Part shown: positions 44,801 to 55,636 of the stretch, one piece after another | Layout of the letters: every line of letters starts with the position of its first letter | Numbering within the stretch: position 1 is the stretch's first letter | Assembly: GCA_037693485.1 (NCBI GenBank) | Contig: CM075350.1 | Location: 118,111,001-118,175,000, forward strand | Reading direction: 5' to 3' | Source of the DNA: Kitagawia praeruptora | Lineage: Eukaryota > Streptophyta > Magnoliopsida > Apiales > Apiaceae | Length of the DNA: 64,000 bases | Position numbers and translations under genes: made by a program | The notes under the pieces: model-generated | Told to the model about the DNA's origin: nothing | The model's database searches: none | What the model saw: the letters and a program-made list of their open reading frames with translations, nothing else

Positions 44801-45631
44801 CTACAAATAATTTTAAAAATAAAAACAATTTTGAAAATAATATTTTCCTATTTAATTTATGGATGAACTGGAATTAAGTATGATACATTCGGATCCCAAA
44901 TTAACGATAAAATTGGTATTTTGTATTTTTTTAATTTAAAGTTTGAAAATTTTGATTGTGATAAGATAATTCGAGTGATAAAAGTTTATTTTTTGTCGTG
45001 TTAGGAAATAAGCCTGCTTTTTACCAAAAAGATTGAAAAGCTTTGTAATCAACTCCTTATGTTAGTATTTGGATTAAGATTTATTTTCTAAGTTTGTAAA
45101 ATTTTGTTTTCTTATGTGTTATTTTTTTGGGTTTGTTAAGGAGAGAAACAAATAAATTCAAGAAAATATTTATTAGTTATTTTGAAAAATGATTTTTGAA
45201 GCTAAGCTTTTTTTGTTTTACAAATTCGGGAACAATATTTATTAGCTGTTTGTAAGATGTTACGTGTTTACAAATTATTTCGAAAGTGTTCGTGAATAAA
45301 ACATTTTCAATTAATCAAACTAAAACTAAAATATTGCTTGATAGTTCGACAATTCTTTTTCAGTAAGTTGAAACATGATGAATCTAATTATGATATGTTT
45401 TTCTCTACAAATGTAGTTCTAATAAAAAATTATAATAATAAGATTCTTCAAAATTTAAAGAAAAAACTTTTTTTTTTGCTTAATATGATCGATAAATTAT
45501 TGGGTAAAAGCCCAATATAACAAATGTTTAGTAAACATATAAATACAATTTTCTTTTAATTTATTTAAAACTTTGATTGAGATTACATTGGTCACAATTT
45601 TAGCTTTGTTGTGAATATCCATATAGATTGT
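44801..45631. other. AT-rich spacer
   Basis: No gene or terminal structure recognised. Confidence 0.45.
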
Positions 45632-46048
45632 AAAGCATAATGTAATGTATTATGTAATAGAGGACATATATAACTCAACTAGGATAAAAGATAAATAATA
45701 TTAACTCTATACAGGGATCGTGAAATTTGAAGAACAGGCATCAACAAGGATCAAGTCGCTGAAAGAAGTTCATTAATATGATCAAGCCTCAGTGACAGAA
45801 TAAGATGTACAGATGATTCAGTTGAATGACCAAAAGATTACAGTGGTCTTAAAGACATGATACAAAGACCATGAGTGAATGTTAGTCGTCTGTGAACCAT
45901 ACCAGTTGCACTAGGCGTCAACACTTCACAAAGGAATCGAAGTATCTAACTCAGAAAAACTGTTAAGAGGTATGATTGAGTTTAGAGCAATATTGATATC
46001 CTCCATTTTGGAAGCTGCATATTTAAGGATGTCAAAATTAAGAGGAAA

Positions 46049-46225
46049 ATGAATAGTATTCAAAATCACTATTCATATGAATAGTAACCAAAATCACTAT
46101 TCATATGAATAGTAACCGAAATCACTATTCACATGAATAGTAACCGAAATCAATATTCATATGAATAGTGCTATTCATATGAATAGTAACCGAAATTACT
46201 ATTCATGAATAGTGACGAAAATTAC
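46049..46225 (+). repeat. U3 tandem palindromes
   Basis: Five to six units of about 28 bp carry the palindrome ACTATTCATATGAATAGT with a spacer AACCGAAATC. They lie about 170-340 bp upstream of the TATA box, where retroelement enhancers usually sit. Confidence 0.8.
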
Positions 46226-46391
46226 TATTCATCCGGGTCCCACCTTCAAATGATTTTGGTGTGTTGAATATTTTGAAATTGAAGACAGCAGCTTTTGAAA
46301 ATGAAAAGTTCGGCAGAGTGGAAATTGAAAATAGCGGGCAGCTCATGCGTAATCAGTTACGTATATTAACTGAATAGTGACTTTCTATAAC

Positions 46392-46399
46392 CTATAAAT
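46392..46399 (+). promoter_or_regulatory. TATA box of the copia LTR
   Basis: CTATAAATAG lies upstream of a C/T-rich, AC-rich leader (ACACACCTCAACACACAAC), as in plant Pol II promoters. Confidence 0.65.
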
Positions 46400-46766
46400 A
46401 GACATGTTGTATTTCATTTCAAAACACACCTCAACACACAACTATCTCTTCTCTCTCTTATATCTTCTCTGTGTAAGCTGCTAGACAGTCCATCTAGTAG
46501 GAAAGTCGGCTTAGCCCGCTTTCAGGAAGTGTTGGGTAGAAGGTCCTCGTGCCTAAATTATCCTTAGGAGTGTTCTGGTTTTTGAAGCTAATCCACTGGA
46601 TTAGAAGTTGTAACACCCCTCGATTTTTATCAATTCAAAGATATTTTCCCGAATTGATTGTGTTATTTCGATTCAGTTGTTGACCTTATTTTTCACATCT
46701 AAAAAATCCAAATATTTCGAAATAACGTATTCAACCCCCCTTCTACGTTATTCTGGACCTAACAAT

Positions 46767-46778
46767 TGGCATCAGAGC
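46767..46778 (+). other. Primer binding site of the copia element
   Basis: TGGCATCAGAGC, complementary to the initiator tRNA-Met 3' end with one mismatch, lies two bases after the LTR end. Confidence 0.8.
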
Positions 46779-46824
46779 TTGTTGATCGACATACAGATCA
46801 GATCCGCGTTCGTCATCCAGAATC

Positions 46825-49305
46825 ATGAGTACTCAAAAAGGTAGCAGTATTAAGGTTCCTTCATTTAAGCGTGATAATTACAGCATGTGGAAAATGAAGA
46901 TGTTACTGTTCATGCAAGCGTCAAATCCTAGATACATGGAGACGTTGACTGAGGGTTGGTCTAAACCAATGAAAGCTGCTCCTGAAACTACTGAGGATGG
47001 TGAAAGTAGTGCAGCTGTTGGAGGGATGATTCCAAAACGCCCATCGGAGTATACCGCTGCTGAAACCGAAAAAGATGGATTGGATACCAATCTTAGACTA
47101 ATCATAGTTGACTCCATGGATGATGAAATGAATCATCAAATTATGAACTGTACTAGTGCGAAACACATGTGGAATACGATTGGAATAATAATGGAGGGAA
47201 CTGATGAAGTTCGTGAAAATCGACTGGATATTCTGACGTCTCACTACGAAGCTTTTAAATCTCTTCCTGGTGAAAGTATCACTCAAGTTTTCGAGAGATA
47301 CAATAAGCTACTGAATGAGTTGAGCATTCACGGGAAGAAGTATCCTCTAAGAGAGACAAACAGGAAATTCATGCTGACTCTACCACACCATGTAGAACAT
47401 AAAGCGTCATCCATCAGAGAGAGAGATGACTTTGCTACAATGACTCTTGAGAAGTTGTATGGAAAGTTAAGAACTCATGAGATGGAGCAAGAGCAAAGGA
47501 AAATTATATATGGTGCTGGAACAGTGGACAGCAAGAATGCTGAATTATTGAAGACAACTGCTCTTACTGCATCCAGCCACAAAGAACCTGAAACAAAGGT
47601 TGTGAAACCACTGAACAAGAAGGATGTGTTCTTTGAAGCTGAAATGGACAATGATGATCTGCCTGGTGACGAAAGTGAGTATTATACTCTTGAGGAGTTG
47701 CAGCAACTGGAGGATCCTACTATGGCTACATTAGCAGCTAACTTTAGCCGAATCAGATTCAGAAAAAATTCCAAGTACAGATCTTCTGGAAGTAGCAGCA
47801 GATCGCAGAGAACTGGTTCATCTTCTGGGTCTGAATCAGGAAAGAGTAACAAGACAGGGATGGTAGACCGTAGCAAGTTTCGGTGCTACAACTGTGATAA
47901 GATGGGGCACTTTGCCAGCGAATGCAGAGAACCCAGGCAAGCAAATGAAAGGAAGAACGTTTTTCAGAAAAGGGACTCTAGCTCTCAGAGAAAGTATCAT
48001 GTCAAGTCATACATTGCCGAGGGTAAAAGCTGGGATGACACTGACGATGAAGAGGAGTATGGCAATCTTGCGCTGATGGCAGACTATGATCCTACTTACG
48101 GATATGAGGTAAAAAACATGCCTGCTTCTATGGCTGATAGATTTAAATGTCGTAATCGTGATTGTGTCAAGCATGTGATAGACTCTAGCAAATCTATAAG
48201 TGATCTTAGATGGGATTTAGAATATGCTTTAAAAGATATAACAACTGCTAAATCTGAGACTGAAAATGCTAGGGCTGAACTTAGTAAGATACAAGCCAGG
48301 GATGAGGAACTAGAACTCACTAATATGCAGATAGAAAATCTAAAGGAAAGAAATGAGTATCTAGAAAACAAATTCCAGGTTAGTGTCGAGACAGAGAATG
48401 AACTTAAAGAGAAAATAGCTGACATAGATGGTAAGCTATATGCTTTTCAGAATTCAGCTAACCTTGCTAGGGAATTGTTTGATAGTCAAATATCTGGTCC
48501 AAGAGTTGCTATTGGATTTGACTATAATGTTAAGAAATGTAAGAAACAAGTGGTGGATCCTGAACCAGCTAAGGCTACATCCAGTAATGCACCACCTGTT
48601 CTTAAGAATGTAGATAGTCCCCTATATAAGGAAGTTACCTCTGAGCCCTTTGATGTTGATGCTTTATTAATTAGAAATGAAATACTTGTTGAGGACATTA
48701 AAAAGCAAAGAAATGAAAATGCAATGTCACCTAGTAAGTTTGTCAAATTTGTAAAACCTAAAACTGAACTAGGTGATCAAAATGAGTCTAAGGCTAAGAA
48801 GAACATAAATGGAAGGATAGGCAAAAATGGTCCTAGGAAGTTATGTAACAACTGCAACTCTGCTGCTCATCTTACTCATGCATGTAAGAATGTTAAAGTA
48901 GAGAATAATCATAATATTAATGCTCATGTTCATAACATGTCTGCCATGCCTGTTCATTCTAAGTGTGCTTCAACTGCTTGCATATCATGCACTGTTAATC
49001 TTATGACTGCTTTTCTAAATGTGACACATGCATCTCCTGCTGTTAATAATTGTTCACATGATGATAAAAGTAAGAAAACAAAACATGATAGAAATAACAG
49101 ACCTAAGACTGCTAGTCCACCTAAATCTAGGAAAGAATCCTTTTCTCCCAAGCCTAGAAGCAATTCTGCTGAGGCCTCTGTAAGAGAAAAGGAGACAATC
49201 AAGGCAAATGCTAAATCTGCTAAATCTGCACAGAAATCTGTTAAATATGCAAATGTGTCTAAGCTCTCTGGACCCAAACAAGTTTGGGTACCAAAGAAAA
49301 CTTAA
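46825..49305 (+). CDS. SIRE-type copia Gag, intact ORF
   Basis: The 826-residue ORF starts MSTQKGSSIKVPSFKRDNYS, followed by a capsid-like region (LPGESITQVFERYNKLLNEL). A first zinc knuckle CYNCDKMGHFASEC lies near residue 354. Coiled coil fills about 450-560. A second CCHC motif CNNCNSAAHLTHAC lies near 672, followed by a basic tail. The unusual length, coiled coil and two CCHC motifs are typical of SIRE-lineage elements. Gag packages RNA in cytoplasmic particles. Pol follows in a different frame, with the stop at 49303 and no normal fusion. Confidence 0.92.
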   Translation: MSTQKGSSIKVPSFKRDNYSMWKMKMLLFMQASNPRYMETLTEGWSKPMKAAPETTEDGESSAAVGGMIPKRPSEYTAAETEKDGLDTNLRLIIVDSMDDEMNHQIMNCTSAKHMWNTIGIIMEGTDEVRENRLDILTSHYEAFKSLPGESITQVFERYNKLLNELSIHGKKYPLRETNRKFMLTLPHHVEHKASSIRERDDFATMTLEKLYGKLRTHEMEQEQRKIIYGAGTVDSKNAELLKTTALTASSHKEPETKVVKPLNKKDVFFEAEMDNDDLPGDESEYYTLEELQQLEDPTMATLAANFSRIRFRKNSKYRSSGSSSRSQRTGSSSGSESGKSNKTGMVDRSKFRCYNCDKMGHFASECREPRQANERKNVFQKRDSSSQRKYHVKSYIAEGKSWDDTDDEEEYGNLALMADYDPTYGYEVKNMPASMADRFKCRNRDCVKHVIDSSKSISDLRWDLEYALKDITTAKSETENARAELSKIQARDEELELTNMQIENLKERNEYLENKFQVSVETENELKEKIADIDGKLYAFQNSANLARELFDSQISGPRVAIGFDYNVKKCKKQVVDPEPAKATSSNAPPVLKNVDSPLYKEVTSEPFDVDALLIRNEILVEDIKKQRNENAMSPSKFVKFVKPKTELGDQNESKAKKNINGRIGKNGPRKLCNNCNSAAHLTHACKNVKVENNHNINAHVHNMSAMPVHSKCASTACISCTVNLMTAFLNVTHASPAVNNCSHDDKSKKTKHDRNNRPKTASPPKSRKESFSPKPRSNSAEASVREKETIKANAKSAKSAQKSVKYANVSKLSGPKQVWVPKKT

Positions 49306-49342
49306 TCTCCTTTGAATACAGGGCATGAAGAAAAAGTGAGTA

Positions 49343-52300
49343 ATGTGGATTCAGGATAGTGGATGTTCGAGACATATGAATGGTGATAGAGCCCTGCTAT
49401 CAAAGGTGGTTGAGAAAGCTGGCCCAGTGGTTACCTTTGGAGATGACAACAAAGGATTCACTACGGGATATGGCTGTTTGGAATTTGGGAATGTCATCGT
49501 TGAAGAAGTCTCTCTTGTTGATGGTCTAAAGCATAATCTTCTGAGCATAAGTCAATTTTGTGATAAAGGATATGAAGTCTTGTTCAAGAAGGAGAAGTGT
49601 TTGATCAGTAACAAGAGGGATGAGAAGCTCGCTTTGCAAGGAGTGAGAAAGGGTGATTTGTTTGTAGCTGACTGGAACTCTGGCAATGATGAAGTCAAGT
49701 GCTTCTATAGTAAAGCATCTTCAAAAGACAGTTGGTTATGGCATAAGAAGCTTTCACATCTTAACTTCAAGACTATGAATTCTTTAGTCAAGAGGGAACT
49801 TGTGAGAGGATTACCCGAGATGGAGTTCTGTCCTGACGGACTATGTGCAGCATGTGAAAAGGGAAAGTCCAAGAGAGCATCACACAAAAGGAAGACAATA
49901 TCAGACATCACTGAACCACTTAATGTCATGTCTATGTCCAAGAAGCGATACTGTTTAGTAATTGTGGATGACTATTCCAAATACAAATGGGTGTTATTCT
50001 TGCATTCTAAGGATGAAGCAGCGCAGATGATTATCGATCATATAAAAAAGATTGAGCTAGAAGCTGGAGTGCCTGTGCGTAAAATCAGATCAGATAATGG
50101 GACTGAATTCAGAAACTCAGTTCTCAATAGCTGGTGTACTGAGAAGGGTATCTCAAGACAGTTTTCAGCACCCAGGACTCCGCATCAGAATGGAGTGGTT
50201 GAGAGGAAGAATCGAACACTGATTGAAGCTGCCAGAACAATGCTGAATGAAGCTAAACTTCCTACCTATTTCTGGGCTGAGGCAGTCAATGCAGCTTGCT
50301 ATACTCAGAATAGAACCCTGATCAACAAAATGTATGAGAAGACACCATATGAGCTTATGGCCCTCACTAAACCATCCGTGAAGTACTTTCATGTGTTCGG
50401 AGGAAAATGCTATGCTCTTAAAGATGGCTATGAGAATCTTGGTAAGTTTGATGCTAAAGCAGATGAAGGCATTTTCCTAGGGTATTCATTGGAGTCTAAG
50501 GCGTACAGGGTGTATGTGATCGATAGTCAGAAGGTTGTGGAAAGCCTTAATGTGAGATTTGACGATGCAAGATCTCCTAGTATTCAGAAAGAAGATGATG
50601 ATGAATCTCTAGCTTTTGAGAATCTTTTTGATGATGAGGATGATGAAACTGAACCTGAGGTTGCTGTTGATAATGTAAATAATAATGGTAATGATGATAA
50701 TGATAATGATGATCCAGATTCTGGTAATGGTAGTGGGAACACAGGATCTCAAAGTCAGACTATTTCTGGTTCTAGTCCTCAAGTTGATAATGTAGCTAAT
50801 AATGGGGAATCATCCAGATCTTATCTACCAAGGCAAACTGTTAGGAATCGAGATCATACTTTTGATCTGATCATTGGTGATCTTGACTCAAGAGTTCAGA
50901 CTAGAAGAGCTACTCAGAACGAATGCTTGTATTCTGGTTTTCTATCAGAAATTGAACCTAAGAAGGTTGGAGAAGCTCTGGAAGATCCAGATTGGGTGAT
51001 TGCAATGCAAGAGGAACTCAATCAGTTTGAAAGACAGAAAGTTTGGAAGCTGGTACCCAGACCAAAGGACAAATCTGTAATTGATGTAAGATGGGTATTC
51101 ATAAATAAACTTGACGAGAATGGAATAGTTACAAGGAACAAGGCGAGACTGGTTGCCAAAGGCTACACTCAAGAAGAAGGTATTGATTATGATGAGACCT
51201 TCGCACCAGTTGCTAGACTAGAAGCCATCAGGATGTTTCTAGCATTTGCTGCACATTCAAACTTCAGAGTATATCAGATGGATGTGAAAAGTGCTTTCTT
51301 GAATGGTGAGCTTGAAGAAGAGGTCTATGTTGAACAGCCTCCTGGTTTTATTGATCCTGAATGTGAGGACTTCGTCTACCTTCTATTCAAAGCTCTCTAT
51401 GGTCTTTAGCAGTCGCCTAGAACATGGTATGACACTTTGCTGAATTCTTACTTGAAAGTGGTTTTACTAAAGGTGTCATAGATAAAACTCTATTCTATAA
51501 AAAGCATAAAAATGATATTCTACTTGTGCAAGTTTAAGTTGATGACATTATATTTGGCTCTACGAATGATGCACTTTGTGCAAGGTTTGCTAAGTTGATG
51601 CAGAGTAGGTACGAGATGAGCATGATGGGAGAGCTGAACTACTTTCTTGGATTGCAAGTAAGCCAAAGAACAGATGGTATCTTTATCTGTCAATCCAAGT
51701 ATATCAAGGATCTTCTTAAAAAATATCATCTTGAAGATTCAGCACCTGCAAAGACTCCCATGGCCACTGCCACTAAGCTTGATCAAGATAAATCTAGAAA
51801 ACGAGTTGACATAACAAGCTATAGGGGCATGATAGGTTCTCTACTCTACCTCACTGCAAGCAGACCAGATATAATGTTCGCAACATGCCTATGTGCGAGG
51901 TTCCAAGATGATCCTAAAGAATCACATTTGATAGCTGTGAAGCGTATCTTCAGATATCTTAAGGGTACTCCGAATCTTGGTATTTGGTATCCTAAGGATA
52001 CGGGTTTCGACCTAGTTGGCTATACAGACTCTGATTATGCTGGTTGCAAGATTGATCGCAAGAGTACTTCTGGAAGCTGTCAATTCCTTGGAAGAAGATT
52101 GGTTTCCTAGTTCAGCAAGAAGCAGCATTCGGTAGCCACATCTACAGCAGAGGCAGAATACATTGCAGCTGGTAGCTATTGCTCACAAATCTTGTGGATG
52201 AGGAATCAACTCATGGATTATGGTCTGTTGCTGAACAAAATACCCATATTCTGCGACAACACAAGTGCCATAGCAATCTCGAATAATCCAGTACAGCATT

Positions 52301-52482
52301 CTCGAACCAAGCACATCGACATAAGGTATCATTTCATTCGTGAACATGTTATGCATGGTACTGTGGAACTTCACTTCATTCCCACTGAGCAACAACTTGC
52401 AGACATTTTCACGAAACCACTTGATGAATCTACATTCAACAGGTTGGTTAGTGAACTTGGCATGTTAAACTTGTCCTCTTAA
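49343..52482 (+). pseudogene. SIRE-type copia Pol, broken
   Basis: Protease motif DSGCSRHM, an H-H-C-C pre-integrase segment (WHKKLSHLN..., CAACEKGKSKR) and an integrase core with D (VDDYSKYKW), D (RSDNGTEFRN) and E (QNGVVERKNR) are in order. Reverse transcriptase follows (WVFINKLDENG, YQMDVKSAFLNGEL), then RNase H (YTDSDYAGCKIDRKSTSG, STAEAEYIA, FCDNTSAIAIS). Defects are a TAG at 51407, a frameshift between about 51410 and 51470, a TAA at 51535-51537 in the catalytic YVDD place, and a TAG at 52108. The frame also differs from gag. The element cannot make active reverse transcriptase. Confidence 0.92.
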
Positions 52483-53268
52483 CAGGAAGTCAACAAATGC
52501 AAGTTGTTGTACATTTTCATGATTTTATCTACTAATTAGTTGCCATGTCTTTAAATGTTAGAAATTTGTGGTAATTAGTTGGTACTACTGAAGCGATACT
52601 TGAGTATTAACATGTTTGCATGTTATATCTTTGTGTAATACTCGTGTACTCGATATTTATTTTAATAATTGATATCATGACTGAAGCAATTCAAGATTGG
52701 ATCTCACATGTTCTGATATTTGATTATTAAAATAAATTGTAGCATAATTAAATAAATATTTTATTGACATATATCAATTAATGATATTTTGTTAATTTTA
52801 TGTCTATTTAATTGTGAGCTTATCTGATTATTGTGGATTAATTCTTGATTTACTGTGTGATTATTTTTAAATCCATAATAATTAGAAGTATTAAATATGT
52901 GTATGTGTATAGGCTGATAGGTTTCGGCGATAAGATGTTTTTTCGGCCGACAGGTTTCGGTGATAAGATGTTTTTTTTTGGCTAATTAGGTAGTTAGGTG
53001 AGAAATTATTGAGCGGTGTTATTTTTCAAACATAACCTGTCACTATTACACCTAACCCACTAATACTTGAAACCTTATAAAAGATGAGTTTTTGTTTGTG
53101 TTTAACATCATCAATTTTCAGATATACAGAGCATATACACACAATTGCTGAATATTTCAAGCTTTGACCGGAAAGATCTCACAATCTAGCTGGTGGTTTT
53201 TAGAGCGGATTTCATATTCTTGTTATACGCACTAACCCTTGTTTTTGAATTTCCTCAAAGTTTTGAAA
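52483..53268 (+). other. Spacer between copia Pol and extra ORF
   Basis: AT-rich DNA without coding features. A duplicated GTTTCGG(C/T)GATAAGATG TTT near 52920 and 52965 is the only small repeat. This stretch probably holds a leader for the extra ORF. Confidence 0.45.
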
Positions 53269-54093
53269 ATGGCATTGCAGAGAAGTTTTTTAATTGCTAA
53301 AGTTAATCCTGTTTCCATTCAGCAAATCGAAACCATTCAGGATGAGCAATTTCGGGCTTGGACACAATTTCTGAATGAACATTCATTAATTCGCTATGCT
53401 TTAGTTACACAGGTGCAGCTTAACCATGATGCATTGTGTGAACTATAGTGCAGTGCAGTTAACACTTCTGGACAGGACATGTGTGCATTCACATATCGAC
53501 TATTTGGTAGGTCGATTAGGGTCATTGAACGAGATGTTAATCGAATTCTTCATTTTCCTATGGAAAATCTCGTTTCTGATCCTACACCCGAACAGATTGA
53601 AATGTTCTTTCGTTTTATAAGGTACCAAGATGGCAATTTCAATACTGGTAATCTATCTAGAATGTTTCTAACCCAGTATTGGAATTTCTTCTTTCACACT
53701 CTTAACCATGTTTTTTCCTCAGATAGAACAAATCAAGATCGAATACCTGAATTTATTCAAATAATAGGGTATGCGGTCGGCAATAATTTGAGGATTAATT
53801 TTGGAAAAATAGTGCTTGGTCAAATCATTTTAAAAATGAAACGCTTGGGAACAAGAGATGTTCGGACTCAAAATGTCAAATGTCTATATCCAAGGTTTCT
53901 ACAGTTAATATTAAATGATTTTTTGAATGATGAAGACAGGGTACGCTTGGAAAATGGTCAAAAGGTGGAATGTTCTTCTATGAAGACAAATGTAATTAAT
54001 TACATAAGCAAAAAGAAATACACGGATGTGCCTACAGTCCTAACTGAATATCTAAAGACTATCCCACTTCCGTTGTTACCACGACCAGTGAGA
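53269..54093 (+). pseudogene. Extra ORF downstream of SIRE Pol, one stop, truncated
   Basis: The frame opens MALQRSFLIAKVNPVSIQQI and reads on for about 270 codons with a single TAG at 53446-53448. It contains FRFIRYQDGNFNTGNLSR and INFGKIVLGQIILKM. SIRE-lineage copia elements carry an extra, env-like ORF between Pol and the 3' LTR. The position fits, but I see no signal peptide or membrane segment, so I do not call it an envelope. The end is lost at the junction with the gypsy element near 54095. Confidence 0.65.
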
Positions 54094-54097
54094 GCAG

Positions 54098-55273
54098 GTA
54101 TACGACAAGGAGGCACGGAGATTATCTGTGAGGGCGTTGAGGTATGCTCTAATTGAAGTGATACTTTATAAAAAATCCTTTGTGATGTGCCTAAGGCCCG
54201 AGGAAGATAAGTCAGCACTAGAAGAAGTTCATGAAGGAATCTGTGGGCAACACTTGGGGGGCAAGGCCCTAGCTCACAAGATAGTTAGACTCGGATTTTA
54301 TTGGCCTGAAATGATGGCTGATGCTAAGGACTACGTGAAAAAGTATGATCGGTGCCAGAAACATGCACTAGTGGTTAGGCAACCACCAGAGATGTTGACG
54401 TCCGTCAGCTCCCCCATTCCTTTTCCTATGTGGGGGATGGATATACTTGGGCCATTTCCAATGGCCACAGCTCAAAGAAAGTTCCTGATTGTAGCTATTG
54501 ATTACTTCACGAAGTGGATCGAGGCCAAACCTTTAGCTAAGATCACAACCAAGCAAGTTATGCAGTTCTTCTGGGAGAACGTCATGTGTAGGTATGGAAT
54601 ACCACGGATCTTAGTTACGGACAATGGGTTACAATTCAACAACAAGGAGTTTAAAGATTATTGTGATGAGAACGGAATCGAGCTTCGGTTCACCTCGGTT
54701 GCCCATCCTCAAGCTAATGGGCAAGCTGAGGTTGCTAATCGAATCATCTTGGATGGACTCAATAAAAGGGTGGAACGCTCCAGAAACACTTGGGTGGATG
54801 AGTTACTACCCATACTTTGGGCATACCGTACCACATGCAAGGTGACTACTGAGGCAACCCCATTCATGTTAGCTTACGGGGCTGAAGCTGTTGTACCAGT
54901 AGAAATCATGCATGCATCTCCACGGGTGGAGGCCTTTGAGCCTGACACTAATGAGGAAGGAATGAGGCTAGCACTTGACTTGATCGATGAGGTAAGAGAT
55001 GAAGCCAGTGCTAGGTATGTTGAACATCAGAAAAAAGCTTCCTTCTACTACAACCTAAGGGTGAAAGAAAGGTTTTTCCGTCAGGGAGATCTAGTACTCA
55101 GAAAGATTGAAGCATCCGGAGTTGGACAGAAGGGAAAGCTGGCACCAAATTGGGAAGGTCCGTATCGTGTCAAGGGAACATTAGGTCGCGGATCATATAA
55201 GTTGGAGACTTTGGAAGGAAACGAGGTGCCTCGCACTTGGCATGCATCGAATCTCAAAGTTTATTATGTTTAA
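54098..55273 (+). pseudogene. Tat-lineage gypsy integrase, 5'-truncated
   Basis: The frame starts at the copia junction with RRLSVRALRYALIE and continues 380 codons to TAA. An H-C zinc-binding segment is present, but the first Cys of the CX2C pair is Tyr (KKYDRCQ). The catalytic core has D in WGMDILGPFP, D in LVTDNGLQFNN and E in QANGQAEVANR. The C-terminal part (FRQGDLVLRK, NWEGPYRV, WHASNLKVYYV) is complete. Protease, reverse transcriptase and RNase H are missing upstream. This lineage is assigned from the integrase style and the downstream antisense ORF. Confidence 0.85.
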
Positions 55274-55636
55274 TTCTCCTGAGGGGGACTTAGCTTATAT
55301 TTAGTAGGAAAGTAGAAATAAGGTCGACGAAACCATTTCAGAGTCTTTTGAACTCCGAGTAGGAAGTAGAGTATTTATGTAAGGGTTGAACCCAATTCAG
55401 GATTCTTTTATATGATTATGCAGTATGATTTTCAATATTCCTTGTGTTTATACTTCATGTCTGATATGTATCAATGCATAATTAAATTGCAAGCTGATAA
55501 AGGCCAAATACAAATGACAAAACAAGTAGAAAAGAAAGGCAGTTTGAAAATGCATAAATAAGCCCGAAGGCTATAAGTTAAGGTTTACAAAACAAAGTAA
55601 TAAGTCAAATGCCACGCAGGGCAGGAATAAAAACAG
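55274..55636. other. Tat element spacer
   Basis: About 360 bp between the convergent ends of integrase and the antisense ORF; both need a 3' end here. No motif recognised. Confidence 0.5.

Larger units (their letters stand above)
45632..46764 (+). mobile_element. 5' LTR of SIRE-type copia element (left end uncertain)
   Basis: The right end CTGGACCTAACA at 46764 is followed by a primer binding site. The LTR has a U3 with palindromic repeats, a TATA box at 46392 and a C/T-rich leader. The left end is not fixed: TGTAAAGCATAATG near 45632 is a candidate start, and TGTTAG at 45880 is another. The matching 3' LTR is absent from the window. Confidence 0.65.
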
